From NCBI GenBank assembly GCA_027578815.1, contig JANBTH010000381.1:1-18738 (forward strand): 18,738 nt of DNA, read 5' to 3'. Source of the DNA: Coemansia sp. RSA 1804 (taxonomy: Eukaryota; Kickxellomycota; Kickxellomycetes; Kickxellales; Kickxellaceae). The notes under the pieces are model-generated. The model saw only the letters and a program-made list of their open reading frames with translations, was not told the DNA's origin and did not search any database. Each line of letters opens with the position of its first letter. The first letter of the stretch is position 1. This document shows, one piece after another, positions 1 to 9,874 of the stretch. The position numbers were made by a program, and so were the translations under genes.

Positions 1-77
1 GCACACATCTACTGATTTTAAATTTCTAAGATCTTGATATTAGATTTATTAATTTCATAGATATCATGTTTAATATA
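1..77. repeat. Left copy of a 77-bp exact terminal inverted repeat
   Basis: Bases 1-77 are identical to the reverse complement of 18662-18738. The match is perfect for 77 bases and stops at base 78 (a on the left; c on the right copy once reverse-complemented), with no clear similarity beyond. The repeat is AT-rich. A perfect match ending abruptly, placed exactly at both ends of the window, fits a shared k-mer at the ends of an assembled contig (k = 77 is a common de Bruijn setting). The underlying genomic repeat may therefore be longer and continue outside the window. A transposon terminal repeat is the alternative. Confidence 0.95.
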
Positions 78-627
78 ATTAGTTCTGCCCATCATTGCAT
101 AAAGCACTATGCAAGAACTAAGGGTATCTGCAAAACATTCAAATCTTATGTTGTTTTTTATTAAGCTAAATAGTTGTGATAAATTTGTAATGCATGATAA
201 GATGTCTAATTGAATAGCAGCTGTCATTTATTGTTTAAACTTTTTGTTGTTAAGGTTTATACTTTATAAAACAACTAACTAAAGTATTGAATGGATTTCT
301 ACAATTACTTACAGGTATTAGAAATTATGTTGATGTTATCAAGGCCTTTCCACATCACTGGATAGCGACCAGTGTAGGTTAGTGATATTTTTGATCGATG
401 TAGTTCTATTTTTTATTTTTTTTGCAGACGCTGGATTGGTGAGCACCAAACCCAAAATCCATCGACCTATTCCGTTTTGGGGTTAAACCCCCTGAATCTT
501 TTACGTGCTAGTTGTATTTGCTATATAATCGATTGGTGTTTAATTGCCCATTGTTATTTATTCTTTTTGTAATATAAATATCTTTCAAGCACTCCACCAC
601 TAGCTGTAACATTATATCGAACGCTAA
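1..627. other. AT-rich non-coding stretch upstream of RFT1
   Basis: No gene is supported here. The stretch holds the left inverted repeat (1-77), a 69-codon open frame on the minus strand (18-227) of doubtful reality, and the RFT1 upstream region. A possible 50-bp 5'-leader intron lies at 378-427: GTTAGT donor, then a T-rich tract ending in TTGCAG. A short GGGGTT/AACCCC inverted repeat lies near 480-492. No TATA box, tRNA or snRNA could be recognised with confidence. Confidence 0.6.
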
Positions 628-2376
628 ATGAAAATGAGTCAAAGTCGTGATTCTGTATCGGGAAACAGTAGTAGTGGTCACTCTAGAGCAGAATCTGCTT
701 TCTCTGGCGTCCGATACTTAATCGAGCTTCAATTGTTTGTGAAGCTGGCTACCTTTCTCATGAACATAACAATTGTCTATTTGGCTGGCCGCGATGCATT
801 TGGGATAGCTTCTGTGAAATTTGAGCTCATTTTGTCTACGATCTTGTTTCTTTCAAGGGAAGGGATCAGAAACGCTCTTTTACGCGTGGAGAATCCCAAA
901 GGCATTGTTGTTCATGATGACAGCAAAGTGAAAGAGGAATTGCCGAGAAATCCTTCACTGCAAGATCAGCTCGTGATAAATGCATCGCTTGTCTCGATTG
1001 CATTGGGAATTACAATAGCGGCTGGTCTTTACATCTATATGAGAGCACGGGGCGGTATTGGTTCTGAGGAGACTGTCTACATTATTGCTGCTTGCATTGA
1101 GCTTTGCGTGGAGCCATTGTTTATTATGTCGCGAGTACGTGTACTTTTCAAGCTCCAAGCCAAATGTGAGGCCATTGCAGTGGCTGGGCGCTGTATAACC
1201 GTCTTTCTGGTACTTCTCATTGGGCGCTATAATAGCGATGATTCAAACAACAACCCCTTTGGACTGATTGCATTTGCTATCGGTCAATTGACATATGCGG
1301 TATCTATATTGCTTGCGTTTTCTTGGTATATGTCAGCAGTGTTGGATTTTTCTGTGTGGAGCTGTTACATTCCTCGACCAATAGTCCGTTCGGGTAACGG
1401 ATACCGGGATAGAATGTATATTGACCGTGCAACACGTCGGCTTGTGGCCACGTTCTTTGGCCAGCTAATTCTGAAACACTTTTTGACACAGGGCGACAAC
1501 ATGATCCTGGCAAGATATGCCGACGATAAAACAATGGGGGTTTTTGCATTGGTGTCAAAGTACGGATCAATACCGGCGAACATAATGTTTTTTCCTTTGG
1601 AAGAAGCCTCAAGAGCCGTTTTTTCAGAGCTTTCAAGTATTGGCGGGGAAAAAAGCAGCAATAGTATTGCTCTTTCTTCTGAACAGCTAATCAACGTTCG
1701 TTCTGCTGGTCGTGTGCTGACCGTTCTTGGCAAGATGCAGCTTCTCTTTGGTATGCTTGTTACTGTTTTCGGCACGCTATATCTGCCAGTCCTTTTTTCG
1801 ATTGCCGGCATGGGCGGCGACACAACTATGGTTAGCACAGCAAGAGCCTATTGCTTGTATGTGCCTTTGATGGGACTAAATGGCTTTCTTGAAGCTTTTG
1901 TGCACACGGTTGCAACAAGCACACAGCTGGTTCGTATGAATCTGTGGATGGCTGGTGTTTCGTTGGTATATGCAGCCTCTGCCGTATACATGCTTAGTAG
2001 CCTTGGCTTTGGCAGTGCTGGCATCGTTGTTGCAAATATGCTTAATATGTCACTTCGCATTATTTGCAGCTGGATATATATTTCCCAGTGGTTTTCGCAC
2101 AATATGAGCAAGAATAAGCCAAGCATTGCTTTGATGCTGCCGAATGTTGGCGTTCTGGGAACATGCGTTCTCTCAGGGACAATATCTGTACTTTTCCTCT
2201 GGTTTGTTGGCTCAAGCTCTTCACTTTACCTGCAAGGACTTTTGCTTTGCGTTGGCGGTCTTTTGGGCACAAGCGTTTTGGCATCCATATTTTATTGTGA
2301 AAAACCATTTCTGGATTCAGTCAGAGACATTCATTCCGGAAGAGCAGCATACAAACACCATTTGAGACGAGAGTGA
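628..2376 (+). CDS. RFT1: RFT1-family membrane protein, oligosaccharide-lipid pathway
   Basis: 582 residues, intronless, close to the usual fungal length (yeast Rft1 is 574). RFT1 is an ER multi-span protein of the MOP/MATE-like superfamily. It is needed for Man5GlcNAc2-PP-dolichol to become available in the ER lumen for N-glycosylation; whether it is itself the flippase is disputed. Seen in the sequence: a polar Ser-rich N-terminus (1-25); the family block around 56-86 with FLSREGIRNALLR at 74-86; the EP-LFI-SR region near 161-170; the hallmark LKHFLTQGD at 282-290, followed by LVSKYGSIPANIMFFPLEE at 308-326; then repeated hydrophobic segments to about residue 560 and a basic tail. The first ATG (628) is used; a second in-frame ATG at 634 would also serve. 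It is convergent with the PSY2-type gene, 187 bp away. Confidence 0.95.
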   Translation: MKMSQSRDSVSGNSSSGHSRAESAFSGVRYLIELQLFVKLATFLMNITIVYLAGRDAFGIASVKFELILSTILFLSREGIRNALLRVENPKGIVVHDDSKVKEELPRNPSLQDQLVINASLVSIALGITIAAGLYIYMRARGGIGSEETVYIIAACIELCVEPLFIMSRVRVLFKLQAKCEAIAVAGRCITVFLVLLIGRYNSDDSNNNPFGLIAFAIGQLTYAVSILLAFSWYMSAVLDFSVWSCYIPRPIVRSGNGYRDRMYIDRATRRLVATFFGQLILKHFLTQGDNMILARYADDKTMGVFALVSKYGSIPANIMFFPLEEASRAVFSELSSIGGEKSSNSIALSSEQLINVRSAGRVLTVLGKMQLLFGMLVTVFGTLYLPVLFSIAGMGGDTTMVSTARAYCLYVPLMGLNGFLEAFVHTVATSTQLVRMNLWMAGVSLVYAASAVYMLSSLGFGSAGIVVANMLNMSLRIICSWIYISQWFSHNMSKNKPSIALMLPNVGVLGTCVLSGTISVLFLWFVGSSSSLYLQGLLLCVGGLLGTSVLASIFYCEKPFLDSVRDIHSGRAAYKHHLRRE

Positions 2377-2563
2377 CAGTCCCCGCGTTTCAGTAAATTC
2401 TATACTCTGTTCAAATATAGTTATTTCTTTTATACAAAGGTCGCGGGATGAAAAAAGAACCAATAAAAAACGCAACATTAATTGACTACGCTAAATCTCC
2501 AGCTGTGATCTCTGTTTACAAGTCAATAATGCATTGTGTTTACATTACAATCACAACAGACCG

Positions 2564-5500
2564 CTATATAGACGCAGTTCTAGCCTTCTTTGGGGGTGTC
2601 TGGTCTTCGGAAGGATTCCCCGATGCGAAAATAACGGTAGATGCGTTTTGTGGATATGACAAGGTGATACAGCCATTAGAAGGCGATGCGTCTTCAGCTC
2701 GCGTGCCGGCAAATGCTGAATTGCCAATATTGTTTTTGTCTTCGTCCCCATTGTCTTCATTTGAGACGATACAACCGTTGCTACTCCGCCCATTGCTCAG
2801 ACGGAAAGAATTACAAGGCTCTTGCGGCGAAATCTGCTGTTTCAGAATATTGGATACGCTTCCTGACCCCGTTGAGCCGTTGTAGGATCTTTGACGTTTA
2901 AGAAAAGATAATGGCGCCGGTGTAGCCCCATTCGATTTCGACAGCGCCTTTCCATGAGTAATCTCAGAAAGCGTTCTTTTTGCTGACAAAACATTGGGTT
3001 TGATATGAAAGCGTTTTTCAATACGGCCAGCAGTAGGACGCTTTGTTAATGACTTGCGAGCAATTGGTTGGCGGTCTGGGAACATGTCTGTTAGCCTAGA
3101 GGCTCGAGTGGTGTCGTTTTCTGGGGCTACAGAGTTTTCAATCGGATCGGATGGCTCTATTTGTGTTTCCTCGGACGCCTGATGATGTTTGCCATGGGCA
3201 TCGCTTGGGCCCAATCTAAAAGGCATTTTAGCTTGGCGTTGGGTGTTTGCTGACAATGTTAATGCAGGCAATGTGTATCTGTCGGCTAGATTGTCGGAGC
3301 CAAGTTCTTGGATATTGTTACTAGCATCGATGTTGCTACCGTTGGCATTGACATTGCCGTTGCTGTTCCAATGACGAGTGGCATATCTGGATGCTGCATC
3401 AGATTCTGTAATAATCACATTTTCTATGGCAGAAATGCTTCCGTCAGACTTTTTGGACGAAGCTTGTGCGCTGATTTCAGAATCGGAATAGATATCTAGA
3501 CAATCTTGCAAATTGTCAATCTCGGGTGATTGAGTAGAGGCATCCGTGACATCTATTGGGCTTTTATCAATTGCAATGGTTAATGGAATGGTCGCCGATG
3601 CAAAGTCGTCTTCGTCATATGAGGATTCCAAGTAAGCATCTTCCATTTCGTCGGCTATGGAACAGCCCCAGGGGCCGCTAGTGCTGCTCACGCCGTTTTG
3701 CACGTTGAGCAGGCTGCTAATACTGTTATCTCGATTGGCTTGAATGTTAACCGAAACCGTGCTATGTCTGCCTGTATCAACAGTGGGTGTCGCAAGCCCA
3801 TCGCGACAAGAGCCATTCTTCGCCCTTTCTATGTTCTCGAGGTGCTCGTTATACGCTCGTCGTAGATGCTCGAGTGTTTCAGGGACCTTTTCTAGAGCCT
3901 TACCAAACGTGCCAATAATGTGTGTTAGCAAAGACGGAATCTGGCAATTGGCAATAAAGCTGAAAAACTCCCGACACGCAGAGACAATGAGATTGTCGCG
4001 CAAGTAGGTATCCACATATAATGCTACAATGGGAGCAATCAAGCGGTTTGCAACCAAGTACTTGTTATATGCCTCGTCATGTAGTCCAGCGCATGACCGG
4101 ATGAAGCGCAAAGCAGCCAATTTTAGATGGCCATGTCTAGCATAAAATAGCATGCATATACTTCTGGATATACTGGATGAAAATACAAAGCTACGCGCTC
4201 GATATCCGTGCCGGGTAATCATCATGGATAATGTTTCGCATAGAAAGAAAAGCAAACCGCCATCTCTTTTGTCGGCATTCACTAGGTCCATTGTCTTTGC
4301 GGAAAGAGTAAGCAATGGAGCCATCATATGGGACGCGTATGAATCGTAAAAGAGGGTCAGAAATCCTTCAGTGTCATTGTCACCTTCGCTTGGCGCCGTG
4401 ATTATCTCTATATTCTGATCAACAACATTAATCGGTGGTAAGGCGGTTTCAAGCAAAGCGCGTACTATTTCACAATAGACGGCCTGAGAATTCGAACCGA
4501 TGTCATTCTGGGTCCCAGAAATCAGGAGCCGAAGCAGATTGGACCCAGACTTATTTCGCGCGTGGGATTGTTCAAGAATATTGGATCTTACTAGTGCACG
4601 ATCGTGTTCAACAATTGCCAGCAATATATCAATGCCTGCAGACAATAATTCGATGTCCTTCTCCTCCTGAAGTGCATATTCGAACACCATGAAAACACCA
4701 TATTGGCTCAGCGTACGGTAGAGCCCAATCCTATACGTCGCAGGAAGGCTTCTAGCCATATTTCCAAGTTGATGGACAAAAAACACTACATCTCGTTTTT
4801 TGGCTTTGCTCGCAGACTTATCCTCCAGAATTCTAAATAATGCGGCCAAAAGCTCATGGTTCCCTTGTATGTAGCTTGCAATTTGCGCGTGGTTAAAGAA
4901 TATGAGAGCATTGATTACTGGCAATGTTCCGTCGTCCAATATGTGCAAAAGCATAACGTCTTTCAAGCATTGCAAGCGGAATGTCTGGTGAATTTTGTCT
5001 TTCATCTCTGGATCCTTAATTGGCACAATCTGTTTGTACCGCGCGTTGTTGTGCAAAAGTTCCCTAAACGTGCCAGGCTCAACCGGATGGTCGGGATCGT
5101 ACTCCAGCATTGCTGCAAGATCAACGATGGTGTCATCACGTATGATGTGTTCAAATAATGAGGACGAGTTAAGTAGAATTATGTGTTTTACAATATCATA
5201 TATCACATGCAGGGCTTCGATAGCGCCCAAGTCTTCGCATACTTCGTGTAGTTCGTGTAGCTGGCCAATGTAGTCATTATCTATTATAGATCCAACCAGC
5301 TTGTCCCGCTGAAACAGAGACTGCCCAGCTTCTGTGACTATGCGACTAATCTCCGTCAATTTATCCATAGATGGTTTGGGAAGAACAGGCTCCTCGGACG
5401 CAATGCTTTGTTCTAGTTCCAGCTCAAGTTCTTGCTGCTCTATAAAATAAAGATGGATGGGAAAGAGAATAAAATCAGGAAAATGATTAGATGTGCGTCG

Positions 5501-6367
5501 TTGACTCTAACACCACATAATACTGCATATTTAAAGCAAAAAAATCTTACCTCTCAATGCATTTTCAAACTCTGTAATCTGGTTTCTACATGGAAAAAAG
5601 TAGCATTCAAGGAAGAAGATAAATATAAAAATGAAAAACACAAGGGTTAGTGTTTTATGAAATGTTCAGCATACAGCCAAGAACCAAAAGCAGATAGCAG
5701 AAATAAAGTTCAATCAATAAGGAATCTGGTACTTACAATATCGATAGGCATCCTTCCTGGTTTTCAAAACTCAATGCTATATCTTCACCGGTTGGTTCTG
5801 TCCAGACAATCTGTGTAGCTACAATATGTGGCAGAAAAGAGCGACATTTAATGGTAATAGCAAAGCACATGATACCTATTAGGTATACTATTTCTAATCG
5901 TTTACATTAGACAACCAGTCGCTGGATTGCTTGGTCGGGGCTATACATACTCTCTTGATGCTGGTATACTTCGCCTTGCTGAACAACGCAGTCAAGGATC
6001 ATGCGATTGGGCCCGTACTCCGAAGCGACATTAAGATGTAGCACGCCCTATACATAGAATGTTTAGGCCCTGCGAGTCAAACAGAAACCCCAATAGTACA
6101 ATAAACTCATTAGCAAATAATATGGTGCTTTTACGTATGGCCCTCTGAAGCTTCCACGAATTTGCATATTTCACAAGAAGGCGACACGTTTTCCATTAAC
6201 AGCTCCACCATATGCGCACTAAATAGAAAGTAGTAGCCTTTGGAAAACAAAAATAAAAATACCTGATAGTCTTCCAATGTACAAAAACCAGTCCCAATTT
6301 CGTTCCAATCGGGGCCCTCCTCGTGTTGATAGACTTTGACTCGCACTTGCAAATCAGGAGTATCCAT
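2564..6367 (-). CDS. PSY2: Protein phosphatase 4 regulatory subunit 3 (PP4R3/SMEK/Psy2), five exons
   Basis: Exons in transcript order: 6367-6263, 6047-5951, 5818-5737, 5585-5551, 5439-2564. Introns are 215, 132, 151 and 111 bp, all GT-AG. All junctions keep frame, giving 1064 residues. PP4R3 targets the PP4 catalytic subunit in DNA-damage recovery and other phosphatase roles, mainly in the nucleus. Seen: an N-terminal PH/EVH1-like domain (about 6-110) with RVKVY at 9-13, DWNEIGTG at 20-27, TQIVWTEP at 69-76 and ALSF shortly after; an acidic Glu/Leu linker; a SMEK/armadillo-type region from about residue 131 (EYDPDHPVEPGTFRE, KIHQTFRLQCLKD, FIFFN-like LIFFN); then a long Ser/Asn-rich low-complexity tail with basic patches, ending in PPKKARTASI, a likely nuclear localisation signal. 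The start is ATG at 6367, because an in-frame stop lies just upstream. The tail is poorly conserved in the family; the domain assignment is firm. Confidence 0.94.
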
Positions 6368-6977
6368 TTTTCTGCCCTTGAACAAGCACCTCTATAAAGA
6401 GAGTCTGTGTGTAATTCAAGAGAATGGCGACCACAAGGAGCGTCTTCTACGCGCAGCAAAAACCAATGAACACTGTCCAGAAGACTATCGGCACGTAAGA
6501 GATTCAATAGAAACAAAAATCCGAAAGCAGAGTGTAGAAAAGAATGAAAAGAGACTTGAATGCTTTGGTTTGATTTAAATGAGTAAAAGAGAAAAGTAGA
6601 AATGCCGAATTTACTGGTTCAAAAGACGACAGTCAAGAAAAAAAACTGACCTGGCTCGGAATAGCATTAATTTTTGATTGCACAAATGTTGGCGTTTGGG
6701 GGAAAAAAGTATTTGCACTGCGATATGCATGCCCCTTTTGGAGACGATAACAACACACTCATTGAAGCATTTTGAGATACAGGTAACACGCCGGTGGTGC
6801 ACCTCTAATAGTAGCTGAATCTATAGTCCGTATGAAATATTGCTATTGCCGCTGTCGTTAAATATTGAAAAGGTAATTTTGACAAAAAGCAAAAAAAAAA
6901 CAAAAGATACGAGTAAACCTAAAATAATGAGGTACTATGTACCGACTTTTATTTCAACAATTATAAGAAAGGAAGGT
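6368..6977. other. Intergenic region upstream of PSY2, with a possible small exon
   Basis: 610 bp lie between the PSY2 start codon and the stop codon of the secreted-protein gene. Most is AT-rich and without recognisable content, including an A-rich run near 6891-6900. One GC-richer island at 6424-6498 on the plus strand has an ATG in a good context (AGAATGG), 24 codons, and a GTAAGA splice-donor-like sequence at 6495-6500 overlapping its stop codon. No matching second exon could be found before 6978, so it is not called as a gene. Confidence 0.5.
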
Positions 6978-8926
6978 CTACTCCCTGCGTGGATGGATAA
7001 GCGCAAACCCAACAGCCGCCTTGGGAATGGATTCGGTCTCGTACTCGCCCATTACACTATGTAATATAGCATCAATGCTTGATTCAAGCACATTCCTGTT
7101 TGAAGCATCCACAATGTCGATGGTTTCCATGACACCCTCGCTTTCAACCAAAGAGGCTGGTGCTGATTCGACAGCCATGTTCAATGTGGAGTCAGCACTT
7201 TGTGCGGTAGGTAGCTCCTGCTGTTGCTGATGTGGATCTCCAAAGGGTGGGAATGGCAGAGGAGCGCTTTCCATGGTCATACCGAAAGTATCCATGGCCT
7301 CACTCGCAACACTGTCTTCCTCGACACTTGATTCGTCAGGTTCTGCTGTGTTTCTGGCAGCCTCGGATTGAGAAATCCTGGATTCTGCCTGGTTTATATC
7401 CGCAGCAACATTGGATGAGTCAACGAGGATCGGCGCAGAGCTGGGAATAAAGAAATCGGTATTTCCGGCATACTCATACAAGCTTGACGGCCCTGCTTCC
7501 TCACTGTTTTTCGCTGTAGAGACATTCTCTTTGGTTTTAGTTGCATCAAAAAGTGTATCATCCAGAATCCCTTTGTTTGATGATGAAGAGGCGCTACCAT
7601 TAATAACATCAAGCATATCTGTACCCCACTCTTCACCTTCATTAGAGCTGTCTGAACTATGGTCTTCCGGACTTGCTGTCTTCTCTTGTTTGGTAGGGCT
7701 GTATGCTGTCGGTATTGTCTGACTGCTAGACATCTCTGGCATTTCCATCTCATCCGAGGCTGGCGACAAAACTGCCTCACTCGCCTCATCAGATCCGGAG
7801 CCGACTGAATCCGTGTTGCCAAATCCAAATCCAAATCCAATGATGCTTTCAACGTTGTCGCCATTTCCGCTTTCCACAGCAGAAGAGGATATTTTATCAG
7901 CGGTAGGCTCAAGTCCACTTACAGTACTCATGGGTCCTATTGATTCCGGAGAAATAGGTTGGGCAAGCTGTGATCCCGAGATAGCCGACTGTTCAGTTAC
8001 CTGGAAAGTGCCTGTAGCCGCAATGCTCATATATCCTAGTGTTGCAAAAAGTAATGACAAAGGCCAATAATCAGTTAGTTATTTGCATTTCAATATTGTT
8101 TTACGGTTAAAACTACAGTAGCAGTATGTTTTAGTAAGCATACTTGTAGTGCATGTGCAATCTTACCTGTTGACTGGCCAGCAATGAATCCGTCACTAAC
8201 CAACTCTCCTATTGTCTGGTGTGTTACACTGTCTGCGGTATTACTAGCACTGTTGTATTTGTCAGCTGTTGGAGATGCCTCCAAAGAGGTAGTACTTTCC
8301 TGTGCTGATACTACAGACTGAAGCTGAGTTCCTTCTCCTGTCTCGGGAATGGGTTCCGGTGCGGAGATATTTCCAGCGGTGTTCTGTATGTCATTGGATT
8401 CTACCACAGTAAACTCGGCCAACTCACTTGAAGAAAGCTTAAACGTCTCTTGGGCAATTGACTCGCCTGGGAATATAATTTCTATTTGAGTGACTGGCAG
8501 TGCTTCGCCACCCTCAATATTGATTCCATTTATTTGGCTTAATGGTAATGGCGGTGGTGAGGATTGTTGTTGTTGTTGAGGACTGTGTGGCGACTTTGAC
8601 GATTTTACCATCACTTCTAAATAATAACCAGGTCCAACAAGTGGAAGTGGAAGATCGAGTGGCTCCATCGTATCGGCGAGTTTTTCAAGAGCCTCGGCCA
8701 CAATGTCCATGGCTACATTATATGGCGCCATATCAAAGTCGAAGAACGGGGTATAAGCACTACTTTCTGCCTGTGCCTCAATGGAATTCCCACCTTGTGT
8801 TGAAGGGTCATTTTGAAAGACTGAGGCATCGGCTTCTACACCAGATGCTACAGATACAGCAACATTGCTAGTTTGGCTTTGAGCAAGTGCTGTTGACACC
8901 AAAAGATATAGCGAAAGGATCTTCAT
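6978..8926 (-). CDS. Secreted, cysteine-free, acidic low-complexity protein of unknown function (two exons)
   Basis: Exon 1 is 8926-8167 and exon 2 is 8035-6978. The 131-bp intron has donor GTAAGA, an ACTAAC branch-site sequence at 8074-8079 (minus strand) and acceptor CTAG. Splicing joins the two open frames in phase, through a split Gly codon, into 605 residues. I do not recognise the family. Seen: a signal peptide (MKILSLYLLVSTALAQS, cleavage probably after ALA at about 15); no Cys and one Trp by eye; abundant Ser, Glu, Asp, Ala, Pro; Gln runs at 117-121 and 523-526; a GFGFGFG run near 320-326; N-glycosylation sequons at N186, N399 and N424. There is no clear membrane span or GPI signal at the C-terminus (ends HPRRE). 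Residues 77-100 resemble 498-521. A secreted or wall-associated, largely disordered protein is the likely nature; any role is unknown. The in-frame extension upstream of 8926 contains no ATG, so 8926 is the start. Confidence 0.8.
8036..8166 (-). other. Spliceosomal intron in the secreted-protein gene
   Basis: 131 bp, GTAAGA at 8166-8161, ACTAAC at 8079-8074 and CTAG at the 3' end. Without removal the upstream frame runs into a stop at about 8090. With removal both signal-peptide and downstream frames join in phase. The conclusion rests on splice signals and frame only; there is no transcript evidence. Confidence 0.8.
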
Positions 8927-9874
8927 ATCTATATTGATTTCTGGTTGTAAATAGCTTTTAATATGTGAAATAAGATGTGCTTGATTAGTAGCGCTTGGAG
9001 CTGTAGTATCTTGGGCACAAATATTAATAAATATATATAATGAGTCAAATGAATACAATAATGAAAAGAAAAACTAGCTGTTTATTATCCTTTTTCGAGT
9101 CGTCAGTCAACAAAATGCTCTAGCAATGACTACACTTGTAGTTGTGCATATACCGTATCAATTTAAACATGCCTGCAAGTAGTACGGGCATATCTTAAAT
9201 TTGGTATCACTGCCGTAGAACAACTGCTTTAATATCCTATCTGCACGTCTGAATGCATGTGTTAAGAATGCAATCTCTATTTTTATATTCATATGTATAT
9301 TCCCATCTGTTTTTCGGCAAAAAATAAAACGCAGTAGAACCGCAAGTGGCCAGCTAGTAATATAATATTACACACCTGTTTTTGCTCTCCCTAACCTAAT
9401 TGTCAGTTATAGGCCTGTGTTGTGCCACAATTTAAAGACTTGGCCTACTAAATAAATTATTGGGATTAATGCTCCTTAACTTCTTTATTATTTTAAAAAG
9501 AAGAAAAAAGAAAGGAGTCTACTGCCACAGCAAATGTTTTAGGGTAGAGCAGTACCATAATGTATTCTATGGATAAAAGATATCACTTTAGCTATTCAGG
9601 AAGAAAGCCTATATCTACGGATACTACTGCAGTGTGCATCATATAATAAGCCTTTACTTTTGCTGTTCGCAACGTGTCACTCCACATAAAAAAATCCTTT
9701 AGCGCCCTATTGCGGGATATCTGCAATCGTCAAAAAAAACTTTTGAAAACAGCCACAATAGACAAATGTCGCTATGGTTTAATGCTTATTTATGCAGAAA
9801 ATAAAAAACAAACAAACAGGCCAGGCATTACTGTCTGAAAACAGTCTCCAGCTTTTGAATGCAAAAAGTTGCAG
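8927..9874. other. AT-rich intergenic region between the secreted-protein gene and thymidylate kinase
   Basis: 948 bp upstream of the secreted-protein gene and downstream of the thymidylate kinase stop codon. It contains the TATA-like element above and several A/T runs (for example near 9496-9520 and 9733-9740). I see no coding region, tRNA or repeat in it. Its length relative to other spacers here would allow an extended regulated promoter for the secreted protein. Confidence 0.6.
9031..9040 (-). promoter_or_regulatory. TATA-like element of the secreted-protein gene
   Basis: On the minus strand this reads TTATATATAT, about 105 bp upstream of the ATG at 8926. It is a plausible TATA box in position and composition. 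The area is AT-rich, so a chance match cannot be excluded. Confidence 0.4.

Noticed and set aside
480..492. GGGGTT-A-AACCCC inverted repeat as a tRNA T-arm
   Set aside because: The loop size does not fit a tRNA T-arm and no matching acceptor, D-arm or anticodon arm could be folded around it.
1365..1838. 157-codon minus-strand open frame inside RFT1
   Set aside because: Antisense shadow of a well-supported RFT1 coding sequence.
2448..2885. 145-codon plus-strand open frame after RFT1
   Set aside because: Most of it lies antisense to the last part of the PSY2 coding sequence, and its product has no recognisable family features.
6131..6222. Minus-strand open segment downstream of PSY2 exon 1 as an additional exon
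   Set aside because: It has an acceptor-like and a donor-like border, but joining it to the 6047 exon puts the conserved segment out of frame. Skipping it gives an in-phase, family-like protein.
7819..7840. CCAAAT hexamer repeat as a regulatory array
   Set aside because: It lies inside the secreted-protein coding sequence and simply encodes the Gly-Phe repeat.
8090..8166. Continuation of secreted-protein exon 1 to a stop near 8090 (separate shorter gene)
   Set aside because: The segment starts with GTAAGA, contains a branch-site-like ACTAAC and ends in CTAG at 8036. Removing it joins two long open frames in phase.
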